In this document: positions 6,640-13,517 of the stretch, piece after piece
How positions within the stretch are numbered: position 1 is the stretch's first letter
Layout of the letters: each line of letters starts with the position of its first letter
From: JACDAN01 sp035707105
Lineage (GTDB): Bacteria > Actinomycetota > Thermoleophilia > Gaiellales > Gaiellaceae
NCBI GenBank assembly: GCA_035707105.1
Contig: DASSUI010000005.1
Location: 1-15,053, forward strand
Direction: 5' to 3'
DNA: 15,053 bases
Made by a program: the position numbers and the translations under genes
Notes under the pieces: generated by a model
What the model was told of the DNA's origin: nothing
Database searches by the model: none
The model's input: only the letters and a program-made list of their open reading frames with translations

Positions 6640-9600
6640 ATGCCTCTCGTCGAGGTCCGGTTACTCGGGCCGCTCGAGGCCTGTGTCGAGGGCCGCCGCC
6701 TCGGGTTGCGCCGTCAGAAGCAGCGCGCACTCCTCGCGGTGTTGGCTCTTCGTGCGGGCGAGGTCGTGTCGATCGACCGCTTGATCGACGCGCTGTGGGG
6801 CGACGCACCGCCGAAGGCCGCGGTGGGCTCGCTGCAGAACCTCGTCTCCGAGTTGCGCAAGCTCCTCGGTGCCGACGTGCTCCGCACCCGCGCTCCGGGC
6901 TACCTGCTGGACATCGACAGGGACGCGGTCGACGTGCACCGGTTCGAGCGGCTGACGCGGGAGGCTCGCGACCTCCCACCGGCCGAGCGTGCCGCGCAGT
7001 TACGCGGGGCGCTCGACCTCTGGCACGGAGCCGCCTTGGCCGACGTCAGGCTGGACGAGTCGTGGGCTGCGGAAGCCGTCCGGCTCGACGAGCTCCGCGT
7101 GGCGGCCACGGAAGAGCTCCTCGAGGCTGAGCTCGAGCTGGGACGGCACTCGGCCGCGATCGGCGAGCTCGAGTCGCTGGTCGGCGAGCATCCGCTCAGA
7201 GAGCGTCCGGTCGGCCTGCTGATGCTCGCGCTCTACCGGGCCGGCAGGCAGGCGGACGCGCTCGAGGCGTACCGGGCTGCCCGCCTGCGACTGGTGGAGG
7301 GGCTCGGGATCGATCCCTCTGCAGAGCTGCAGCGGCTCGAGCAGGCGATCCTCCGCCATGACCCGGATCTGGAGCCGGCGCCTGCGCCCAAGCAGGCGCC
7401 TCCGACTGATCGCAGGAAGACCGTGACGATCCTTTTCGCCGACGTCGTCGAGTCGACCGAGCTCGCGGCCCTCCTCGACCCGGAGGTGCTGCGGGGGTTC
7501 CTGCACCGCTACCTCGAGCTCGTGCGAGTGACGGTCGACCGCCACGGCGGCGTCGTCGAGAAGTTATTCGGCGATGCCGCCATGGCGGCGTTCGGGATCC
7601 CGACGCAGCACGAGGACGATGCGCTGCGCGCCGTCCGCGCCGCAAACGAGCTGCGCGAGGCGATCGCCGGCCTCAGCGGCGAGCTCGAGGAGGAGCACGG
7701 CGTCGGCTTCCGTTTGCGGATCGGGCTCGACACCGGCGAGGCGCTGGTCGCGGATCCGGGCACCGGCGAGTCGTTCGCCACCGGTGCCGTCGTCAACGTC
7801 GCCGCCCGGCTGGAGCAGGCGTCGCCGCCCGGAGAGATTCTGCTCGGCGAGTCGACATATCGTCTGGTTCGACACACAGTCGATGCCGAGCCGATCGACC
7901 CCGTCGGTGTGGGCGGCGGCCTCCAGTACGTCCCGGCCTTCCGGTTCCTAGGGGTGGCCGACGTCGCCCGGCCGCTCGGGACGGGCCCCTTCGTCGGGCG
8001 GGCCGACGAGCTGGCGTGGCTGCAGGCCGCGTTCGCCGGCGCCGTGGCTGAGCGGCGCAGCCGCGTCGTCTTCATCCTGGGCGACGCAGGTGTCGGAAAG
8101 ACGCGGCTCGTCTCCGAGCTGGTGGCGAGCCTCGGCGGCAGCGCCCGGGCGCTCGTCGGTCGCTGCGTCTCGTACGGGCAAGGAGCCACGTACCTCCCGC
8201 TCGTCGAGGTCATCCGCCAGGCTGCTCCTGAGCCGCAGCGGGAGTCGGTCGCCCAGCTGCTCGCCGGCGACGAGCAGGCGCACCTGGTGGCGGAAAGGGT
8301 CGCGCAGCTCAGTGGCGACGGCGGTGGCGCGCCGTCGACCGGAGAGGTCTTCTGGGCTGTCGGCCGATTCCTGATCGCGCTGGCCGCCAATCGCCCGCTC
8401 CTCGTCGTCCTCGAGGACGTCCACTGGGCGGAGCCCGGCCTCCTCGACTTCGTCGACTACCTCGATTCGTGGACGGCGCCCGCGCCGCTGATGCTCGCCT
8501 GCCTCGCACGGCGCGAGCTCTTGGACGAGCGTCCGGGCTGGAAGGGTCGCGACCGCGTGCTCGCACTCGACCCGCTCGGCGACGCGGAGGCGGTGACGCT
8601 GGTCGCCGAGCTCGCCGGCGACACGGTCGACGAGGCTGCGCGGGAGCGGATCGTCGGTATCGCGGACGGAAATGCTCTGTTCCTGGAGCAGCTGCTCGCG
8701 TTCGCCGAGGAGGCAGGCGCCGACGCGCTTGGTGCCGTCCCGCCCTCCGTGGAGGCACTCCTGGCCGGTCGTCTCGACCGCCTGCAGCGGGAGGAGCGGG
8801 CGCTCCTCGACCGGGCCGCGGTCGTGGGGCGCGAGTTCTCGCGCGGCGCCCTCCTCCACTTGTCGCCCCCCGACGAGATCGCGCCGCTCGACGGCAGGCT
8901 GGCGTCGCTCGTTCGCCGAGGCTTCGTGCGCCCCGACCGGGCGGACGACGATTCGTACCGCTTCCACCACGTCCTGCTCCGAGACGTCGCGTATGCCGGT
9001 GTCACGAAGGAAGCCCGGGCCGGCCTTCACGAGCGCTTCGGCACCTGGCTCGAGAAACGGGGTGAGGGCGTTGACGAGATCGTCGGTTACCACCTCGAGC
9101 AGGCGCATCGCTACTCGAAGGAGCTGCGTCCAGGGGACGAGGGCGTCGCCGAGCTTGCGCGGCGTGCCGGCCGGGTCCTCACCGCCGCCGGGCTCCAGGC
9201 CTGGAAGCGGGCGGATGCCCGGGCCACGGTGAACCTCCTCGGCCGCGCCGCTGCCCTTCTGCCGACGGGTGAGCCGGGTCGCGGCGAGATCTTGTGCGAG
9301 CTCGGGATCGCCCTGGGTCACGGCGGCGACGTCGCGGCCGGCGAGGCCGCGCTCATCGAGGCGATCGAGGAAGCGGACGCCTTGCAGGACGAGGCCGTGC
9401 TCCGCCGCGCGAGGATCGAGCTCGGGCAGATGCGCATGCACCGGGGCGGCGATCCGGACGAGCTGGTTGGCCTCGTCCACGAGTCGACGCCGGTCTTCGA
9501 GGCGGCCGGGGACGTTCGCGCGCTCGGCCGTGCATGGCGCGCGCTCGGCTACGCCCGCGGCTCCATGCAGGGCCGGTGCGTGGAGTGGCTCGAGGGCGCC

Positions 9601-10401
9601 GAGCGCGCCTTGGCCTACTACCGCCGGTCGAGCTGGTCGCCCGCCGGCTGCCTCTCGGAGATCGCGGCCGCGCTCTACTACGGACCGACCGCCGTCGCCG
9701 AGGGGCTCGAGCGGTGCGAACGCCTGCTCGGAGAGACGAACGACCGCCTGGGCACGGCAAACGTTCTCGTCTATCTCGCCGGTCTCCATTCGCTTGCCGA
9801 TCGGTTCGACGAGGCGCTCGCGCTAATCGACGAGGCCGACGGGGTCTATCGCGAGATCGGAGACGAGCACGGAATTGCCGAGAGCCGCTGTCGGATCCGT
9901 GGGCGCATCTACGCGCTGGCCGACGACCCCGAGACCGCCGAAACGGCCTTCCAAGGATGTCGCGAGACGTTCGAGCAACGGGAAGACGCTGCGGCGCTCT
10001 CGAGCCTCGCCGCCGACGTCGGGCAGGCGCTCTACGCGCAGGGTCGTTTCGACGAGGCGGGCGAATACGCGTCGCTGGCGGAGAGTGCCGCCCCCGCCGG
10101 CGACATCGTCGCGCAGTTCTCGTGGCGCAGCCTGAAGGGAAAGCTGCTCGCACGGAAGCGACGCACTGCCGAAGCCGAGGCGGTCGCGCTCGAGGCGCTC
10201 ACGCTCGCCGACGAGACGGACACGCTCGTCTCGCGCGGGGAGGTGCTGCTCGACCTCGCCACCGTCGTTTGCACGGCCGGCCGAGTCGAGGAAGCAGCCG
10301 TGCGGGCCGAGCAGGCGCTCGGCCTTTTCGAGCTCAAGGGGAGCACCGCATACGCCCGACGGGCCCGCGCGCAGCTGGCAGACCTCGAAGTCGTCCCCTG
10401 A
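6640..10401 (+). CDS. SARP/BTAD-class III cyclase-STAND ATPase-helical repeat regulator
   Basis: A 1253-residue cytoplasmic regulator. The ATG at 6640 is chosen because the OmpR-like winged helix starts at once (VEVRLLGPLEACVEGR; recognition region SLQNLVSELRKLLG at 64-77). Residues ~97-243 are the bacterial transcriptional activation domain (GIDPSAELQRLEQAILRHDP). Residues ~258-430 are a class III nucleotide cyclase domain: metal-binding Asp268 (FADVVEST) and Asp312 (KLFGD), substrate Lys308, Asn386 and Arg390 (VVNVAARLEQ). Residues ~455-720 are an AAA/STAND-like ATPase with Walker A GDAGVGKT at 481-488 and Walker B LVVLED ending at 593, followed by HWAE. The remainder is Ala/Glu-rich helical, TPR-like. 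The second purine-specifying Asp is replaced by Phe379, so cyclase activity is uncertain. The protein likely activates promoters through 11-bp repeats after ATP- or ligand-driven switching. Only a weak CAGG-like ribosome site precedes the start. No LuxR helix-turn-helix is seen at the C-terminus. Confidence 0.9.
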   Translation: MPLVEVRLLGPLEACVEGRRLGLRRQKQRALLAVLALRAGEVVSIDRLIDALWGDAPPKAAVGSLQNLVSELRKLLGADVLRTRAPGYLLDIDRDAVDVHRFERLTREARDLPPAERAAQLRGALDLWHGAALADVRLDESWAAEAVRLDELRVAATEELLEAELELGRHSAAIGELESLVGEHPLRERPVGLLMLALYRAGRQADALEAYRAARLRLVEGLGIDPSAELQRLEQAILRHDPDLEPAPAPKQAPPTDRRKTVTILFADVVESTELAALLDPEVLRGFLHRYLELVRVTVDRHGGVVEKLFGDAAMAAFGIPTQHEDDALRAVRAANELREAIAGLSGELEEEHGVGFRLRIGLDTGEALVADPGTGESFATGAVVNVAARLEQASPPGEILLGESTYRLVRHTVDAEPIDPVGVGGGLQYVPAFRFLGVADVARPLGTGPFVGRADELAWLQAAFAGAVAERRSRVVFILGDAGVGKTRLVSELVASLGGSARALVGRCVSYGQGATYLPLVEVIRQAAPEPQRESVAQLLAGDEQAHLVAERVAQLSGDGGGAPSTGEVFWAVGRFLIALAANRPLLVVLEDVHWAEPGLLDFVDYLDSWTAPAPLMLACLARRELLDERPGWKGRDRVLALDPLGDAEAVTLVAELAGDTVDEAARERIVGIADGNALFLEQLLAFAEEAGADALGAVPPSVEALLAGRLDRLQREERALLDRAAVVGREFSRGALLHLSPPDEIAPLDGRLASLVRRGFVRPDRADDDSYRFHHVLLRDVAYAGVTKEARAGLHERFGTWLEKRGEGVDEIVGYHLEQAHRYSKELRPGDEGVAELARRAGRVLTAAGLQAWKRADARATVNLLGRAAALLPTGEPGRGEILCELGIALGHGGDVAAGEAALIEAIEEADALQDEAVLRRARIELGQMRMHRGGDPDELVGLVHESTPVFEAAGDVRALGRAWRALGYARGSMQGRCVEWLEGAERALAYYRRSSWSPAGCLSEIAAALYYGPTAVAEGLERCERLLGETNDRLGTANVLVYLAGLHSLADRFDEALALIDEADGVYREIGDEHGIAESRCRIRGRIYALADDPETAETAFQGCRETFEQREDAAALSSLAADVGQALYAQGRFDEAGEYASLAESAAPAGDIVAQFSWRSLKGKLLARKRRTAEAEAVALEALTLADETDTLVSRGEVLLDLATVVCTAGRVEEAAVRAEQALGLFELKGSTAYARRARAQLADLEVVP

Positions 10402-10402
10402 C

Positions 10403-10434
10403 GCGCGGAAGGCCCGATGACGGGCCCTCCGCGT
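10403..10434. terminator. Hairpin terminator between converging genes
   Basis: A 14-bp stem: 10403-10416 pairs with 10421-10434 around the loop ATGA, with one A-C mismatch and one G-U pair at the base. It begins 2 nt after the regulator's TGA and ends 22 nt before the stop of the minus-strand 28-aa gene, so it could end both transcripts. No T-run follows, as is usual in high-GC genomes. Confidence 0.7.
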
Positions 10435-10456
10435 CGAGCTGTCGAAGCCGCGTCAT

Positions 10457-10543
10457 CTACGGCCCACCGCCGCCGCCCAGGTTCGCTGCGGAGAGCGCGG
10501 CCGCGATGCTCGCCAGCAAGATGAGGAGCTGCCTGCCGATCAT
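10457..10543 (-). CDS. 28-aa hydrophobic peptide with Gly-rich end
   Basis: A short gene in the gap between the regulator and the 922-aa protein gene. It encodes 28 residues: MIGRQLLILLASIAAALSA then A-N-L, five Gly and a final Pro, then TAG. The ATG at 10543 has an excellent ribosome site (AAGGAGG, 6 nt spacing, inside GGAAGGAGGAAGG). One Arg near the N-terminus followed by a 15-residue hydrophobic run resembles a small membrane peptide or a bare signal peptide; S-A-A before N-L could be a cleavage site releasing an NLGGGGGP-like tail. It starts 97 bp after the stop of the 922-aa gene, has a repeat array directly upstream and a hairpin terminator directly downstream, so it can be its own transcript. 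No family recognised; the role (signal peptide pheromone, toxin, membrane regulator) is unknown. Confidence 0.6.
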   Translation of the reverse strand: MIGRQLLILLASIAAALSAANLGGGGGP

Positions 10544-10545
10544 CG

Positions 10546-10558
10546 CCTTCCTCCTTCC
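10546..10558 (-). promoter_or_regulatory. Strong ribosome binding site of the 28-aa peptide gene
   Basis: GGAAGGAGGAAGG on the minus strand, with the AAGGAGG core 6 nt before the ATG at 10543. This is among the best Shine-Dalgarno matches in the window and is the main reason to treat the 28-codon frame as a gene. Confidence 0.7.
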
Positions 10559-10580
10559 GTCGGTCGATCGCTGACCGACG
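10558..10580. repeat. Inverted repeat abutting the peptide gene's ribosome site
   Basis: Perfect 8-bp arms CGTCGGTC (10558-10565) and GACCGACG (10573-10580) around a 7-base loop. On the minus-strand transcript it lies immediately upstream of GGAAGGAGG and its last paired base touches it. It could be an operator or an mRNA stem that positions or stabilises the leader; no function is demonstrated. Confidence 0.45.
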
Positions 10581-10593
10581 ATCGGAGTGGCGG

Positions 10594-10637
10594 CTAACAG
10601 CGCCCTATCGGCCGACTAACGGCGGCCTATCGGACGG
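10594..10637. promoter_or_regulatory. 11-bp direct-repeat array A (SARP-type operator candidate)
   Basis: Four contiguous 11-mers: CTAACAGCGCC (10594), CTATCGGCCGA (10605), CTAACGGCGGC (10616), CTATCGGACGG (10627). Spacing is exactly 11 bp, with CTA at positions 1-3 of every unit and alternating AC/TC after it, so there is also a 22-bp period. On the minus strand the units read GATAG and GTTAG, upstream of the 28-aa peptide gene and directly after the stop of the 922-aa gene (TGA 10642-10640). It is the clearest of the three arrays and too regular to be a coding relic. Confidence 0.65.
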
Positions 10638-10639
10638 TT

Positions 10640-13408
10640 TCAGGCGCCTCCGGTCATGTGGCGCCAGAGGTTGTTCAACAGCTGCGCGCCGTATGCCCGC
10701 GTGGCCGAGCCGCCTAGCGTGAACGCTCCCGCCGCGAAGACCCTCGCCCCGCCACGCGTGTAGTAGGACATTTGCCCGGTGAGCGCCCTGCCGCGGCCGT
10801 TCCGGATCTCCGCGACGACGCACGTTCCACGGGGTGACGCCGACGTCGTTCGGTCGACCTCGATGCCGAAGCTTCCGAACCTCGACCCCTTCCGCAACCC
10901 GGTTCGGCTGAAGAGCCAGGGAACGCAGCCAGCGTTTCGGACCTCGTACGGCCCGCGGAGGTGGCTTCCGTACGCCACGTACTGGACGCCCACGAGCGCC
11001 GCTTCCGGTCGTCCCAGATCGCGCCACATCGCGACCAGCCGCAGCGTCGTCCCGTCGCGCTCGACGCGCCAGAAGAAGTTGTTCGCGGAGAGGAACATCA
11101 GATCTCCGCCGAGGTTCCGGTAGCCCGTGACCAGGTTGTACTCACGCCCCGTCACGTACTCGTGGTGACCGGGAAAGATGATCAGGTCGTAGGCGCGGCG
11201 CAGGCGCCTCGCGCCCGCGACGCCCTCCAGGTCGGTCTGCGCCAGGTAGTCGACGGGCCTTTCGTTCCAGGCCAGCCAGTGCAGAAACGGAAGGTCGTAC
11301 GACCGGAATCGCAGCGGGACGCCGCGCTCGCGGAACGGCCGAGCGAGTCGAAGGCTGCGCCTCCTCCTGTCGGCATACCAGGTGTCCGAGGCTCCGTCGC
11401 CGTCGTCGTCCCGGAAGTTGTACGCCTGCCATGTCAAGGTGGGGAGGACCACAGCCACGCGATGTTCGCCGATCTTCCTCGGACGGACGACGAAGGGCGC
11501 GAAAGCAATCCGGCCGTCCCCGGTGGACACCTGCGCGAAGTACAGGCCCGTTGGCCAGTTGCCGATCCGGATCGCCAGGTTCCGAGCGGGACCATGACGG
11601 CTGGGCCCCGCGACGGAAACGCCCTCCATGCGGTCGTTCCCCCGGGTCCTGACCCGTTCGGGGCCGCTCCGGAAGACCTGCAGGCTGAATGAGCGGTCGG
11701 CACCCCAGAGGGCGAGGGCGGCGGTGTCACCGGGGCGATAGCTCTCACGCGTGAACGCGGATTCCAGCTTCCTGCGACTCGTCGCCGACGCGAGGCTCAG
11801 CGTCCTGCCCGCGTGGCCGGAAGTCATGTGCCGCCAGAGGTTGTTCAGGATCCGCTCGCCGTGCGGTCGGGTGGCCGACCCGGCGAGCGTGAATGCGCCG
11901 GCTGCGAAGACCTTCGCTCCCGAGCGACTGCGGTAGTAGGTCATCTGCGCGGTCATGCCCGGCCCGTACAGGTTCGGGATCTCTGCGACGACCCGCGTTC
12001 CGCGCGGAGAGCTCGCAGCGGTCTTGTCGATCTCGATCCCGAAGGTGCCGATCCGCGTTCCGTTCTGGACGTCCATGCCCGCCCACAGCCAGGGCGTGGC
12101 CTCGGCGTCGGTCACGAGGTACGGCCCACGGCGGCCGCTGTCGTTTCCGATGTACTGCACGCCGATGAGCGAGGCTTCGGGCCGGCCGAGATCGCGCCAC
12201 TGACGGACGCGGTACAGCCGGTCGCCGCGCCGGTCGACGCGCCAGAAGAAGTTGTTGGCGGAGAGGAACATCAGGTTCCCGCCGAGGTCGCGGTACCGGG
12301 TCACGGCCGCAAGCTCGCCGGAGGTCACGTACTCGTGGTGGCCGGGGAAGACGATCAGGCCGTAGGCGCGGCGGAGTCCCCGTCCAGTCGCGGCCGAAAC
12401 GTCGACCTGGGACAGGTAGTCCACGGGCCGGTCGTTCCAGGCGAGCCAGTGCAGGTACGGCAGGTCGTAGGAGCGAAACCGCATCGGCACGCCGCGGTCG
12501 AGTTGTGGACGCCCCAAACGCACGGACGGCTGGCCTTGGTGGGCGTACCACGTCTCGCCCCAACCGTCGCCGTCCTCGTCGTGGAAGTTGTAGGACTGCC
12601 ACGTGTTCGTCGGCATGACGACGGCCACGCGGTGCTCGCCGAGGCGGCGGGGGCGGAGCACGAAGGGCGCGAAGCCGATCCGGCCGTCGGCCGTCGTCAA
12701 CCGCGCGAAGTAAACCCCCGTCGGCCAATCGCCGATGCGGACGCCGAGCGTCTGCCGAGCGTTCCGTCGCCGGCTCCAGTCGTACGTCCGGGGCTGCGTT
12801 GCCGCGGTGCCGTTCATCGTGTCGTTTCGCTTCGTCCGGATCCGCTCGGGGCCCGTTCGGAAGATCTGCAGCGTGAGCGACCGGGCGTCGGCGGCGACCC
12901 GCAGGCGAGCGAGTTGCCCGGCTCGATAGCTGTCCCTCCGAAATGCCGACTCGACGCCGAGGACTCGAATCACGGGCGTCTCCTGGGCGCGGCGTGGGCT
13001 CCCGTCGCGCGCCCCGTAGGTTCGGCCGTCGACGCGGACGTAGGTGAGGTAGTTCCGCGGCAGGGTCCTGGACGAGGGCGCCCATACGAGCGTGTGCGCG
13101 CCGGCCGCTAGGCGGTATGCGTGCCTGTAGACGGCCGTGGCGCGGCGGGCGGTCTTCGCCACGACGAGCTCGACGCGGGCAGGCCGCGACAGTCGGATCT
13201 TGATCTTGGCCCGCTCGCGGACGCCGTCGCCGTTGGGGGAGATCGTCGTCAGGAGCCGGCGGTCGCCGGAGAACGGGCGGCCGCCGTTCGACGCCGAGAT
13301 CTCGACGACCGCGGACGACGCGTTCGTCATCGACTGTGCTTGCGGCACCTGTCCGCTGAGAACTGCGAGAGGGAGCGCCGCAGCTGCGATCAGCAGCAGG
13401 CGGAACAT
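10640..13408 (-). CDS. Secreted protein with duplicated N,N-dimethylformamidase-beta-like domain
   Basis: A 922-residue exported protein. ATG at 13408 is chosen over the in-frame start at 13432 because AAGGAGG lies 6 nt upstream and a signal peptide follows (MFRLLLIAAAALPLAVLSG). Residues ~31-150 form a FlgD-like Ig fold (ISPNGDGVRERAKIKIRL, HTLVWAPSS). Two homologous modules follow, residues ~153-529 and ~549-919. Each has an NWPTG/DWPTGxYFA beta segment, P-T-x-T-W-Q-[SA]-Y-N, a calcium-loop-like D-x-D-G-D-G (277-282; 667-672), FRSYDLP-[YF]-LHWLAWN, FPGHHEYVT (354-362; 745-753) and FLSANNFFWRV, ending LNNLWRHMT. These match the C-terminal part of the N,N-dimethylformamidase large subunit, where an H-x-E-Y segment contributes to the iron site and GHDEY is typical. 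Substrate is unknown; secretion and duplication make a cytosolic amidase role unlikely. Array B lies upstream. Confidence 0.87.
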   Translation of the reverse strand: MFRLLLIAAAALPLAVLSGQVPQAQSMTNASSAVVEISASNGGRPFSGDRRLLTTISPNGDGVRERAKIKIRLSRPARVELVVAKTARRATAVYRHAYRLAAGAHTLVWAPSSRTLPRNYLTYVRVDGRTYGARDGSPRRAQETPVIRVLGVESAFRRDSYRAGQLARLRVAADARSLTLQIFRTGPERIRTKRNDTMNGTAATQPRTYDWSRRRNARQTLGVRIGDWPTGVYFARLTTADGRIGFAPFVLRPRRLGEHRVAVVMPTNTWQSYNFHDEDGDGWGETWYAHQGQPSVRLGRPQLDRGVPMRFRSYDLPYLHWLAWNDRPVDYLSQVDVSAATGRGLRRAYGLIVFPGHHEYVTSGELAAVTRYRDLGGNLMFLSANNFFWRVDRRGDRLYRVRQWRDLGRPEASLIGVQYIGNDSGRRGPYLVTDAEATPWLWAGMDVQNGTRIGTFGIEIDKTAASSPRGTRVVAEIPNLYGPGMTAQMTYYRSRSGAKVFAAGAFTLAGSATRPHGERILNNLWRHMTSGHAGRTLSLASATSRRKLESAFTRESYRPGDTAALALWGADRSFSLQVFRSGPERVRTRGNDRMEGVSVAGPSRHGPARNLAIRIGNWPTGLYFAQVSTGDGRIAFAPFVVRPRKIGEHRVAVVLPTLTWQAYNFRDDDGDGASDTWYADRRRRSLRLARPFRERGVPLRFRSYDLPFLHWLAWNERPVDYLAQTDLEGVAGARRLRRAYDLIIFPGHHEYVTGREYNLVTGYRNLGGDLMFLSANNFFWRVERDGTTLRLVAMWRDLGRPEAALVGVQYVAYGSHLRGPYEVRNAGCVPWLFSRTGLRKGSRFGSFGIEVDRTTSASPRGTCVVAEIRNGRGRALTGQMSYYTRGGARVFAAGAFTLGGSATRAYGAQLLNNLWRHMTGGA
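10652..12952 (-). repeat. Internal tandem duplication within the 922-aa gene
   Basis: The stretch 11822-12952 (first module) and 10652-11764 (second module) encode the same ~370-residue domain. They remain recognisable at DNA level, for example GCCAGAGGTTGTTCA and GCCAGAAGAAGTTGTT on the plus strand occur once in each copy. A short linker of about 20 residues rich in Ser/Arg separates them. Both copies retain HHEY and the D-x-D-G-D-G loop, so neither looks degenerate. Confidence 0.85.
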
Positions 13409-13414
13409 CGTGGG

Positions 13415-13421
13415 CCTCCTT
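13415..13421 (-). promoter_or_regulatory. Ribosome binding site AAGGAGG
   Basis: AAGGAGG on the minus strand, 6 nt before the ATG at 13408. It decides the start at MFRLLL; the earlier in-frame ATG at 13432 would place the site inside the coding region. Confidence 0.8.
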
Positions 13422-13458
13422 GGCTCGGTCATTGGCGGACCGAGCGTCGGAGGGGCCG

Positions 13459-13517
13459 CTCACGGCTCCCTCGGCGCCGACTAAGCGGCGGCTAACGGGG
13501 TCTATTGCGGGCTGTTA
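13459..13517. promoter_or_regulatory. 11/10-bp direct-repeat array B (SARP-type operator candidate)
   Basis: Units on the plus strand: CTCACGGCTCC (13459), CTCGGCGCCGA (13470), CTAAGCGGCGG (13481), CTAACGGGGT (13492), CTATTGCGGG (13502), then CTGTTAG (13512), which overlaps the stop of the WD40 gene. Spacing is 11, 11, 11, 10, 10. The minus-strand word GTTAGCCGCC also occurs exactly in array A, and TTAGTCGGC is shared too. The first unit resembles array C. It lies 51 bp and more upstream of the 922-aa gene. The outer units are weak; the CTCGGCGCCGA unit contains the palindrome TCGGCGCCGA and could be something else. Confidence 0.55.

Noticed and set aside
7948..9789. 613-codon minus-strand frame inside the regulator gene
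   Set aside because: Antisense to the conserved ATPase and helical region; no ribosome site and no recognisable domain, typical of high-GC antisense frames.
6640..10401. Calling the regulator from the earliest in-frame start at 6442
   Set aside because: The extra 66 residues are Arg/Ala-rich, run through the repeat array and precede the winged helix that begins exactly at 6640.
10416..10574. Plus-strand reading through the 10.4-10.6 kb gap
   Set aside because: No ribosome site and a start inside the terminator loop; the minus strand holds a better supported 28-codon gene there.
11745..13463. 572-codon minus-strand frame overlapping the 922-aa gene
   Set aside because: Same strand but other frame; Arg/Pro-rich without motifs, while the 922-aa frame has a signal peptide and two conserved modules.
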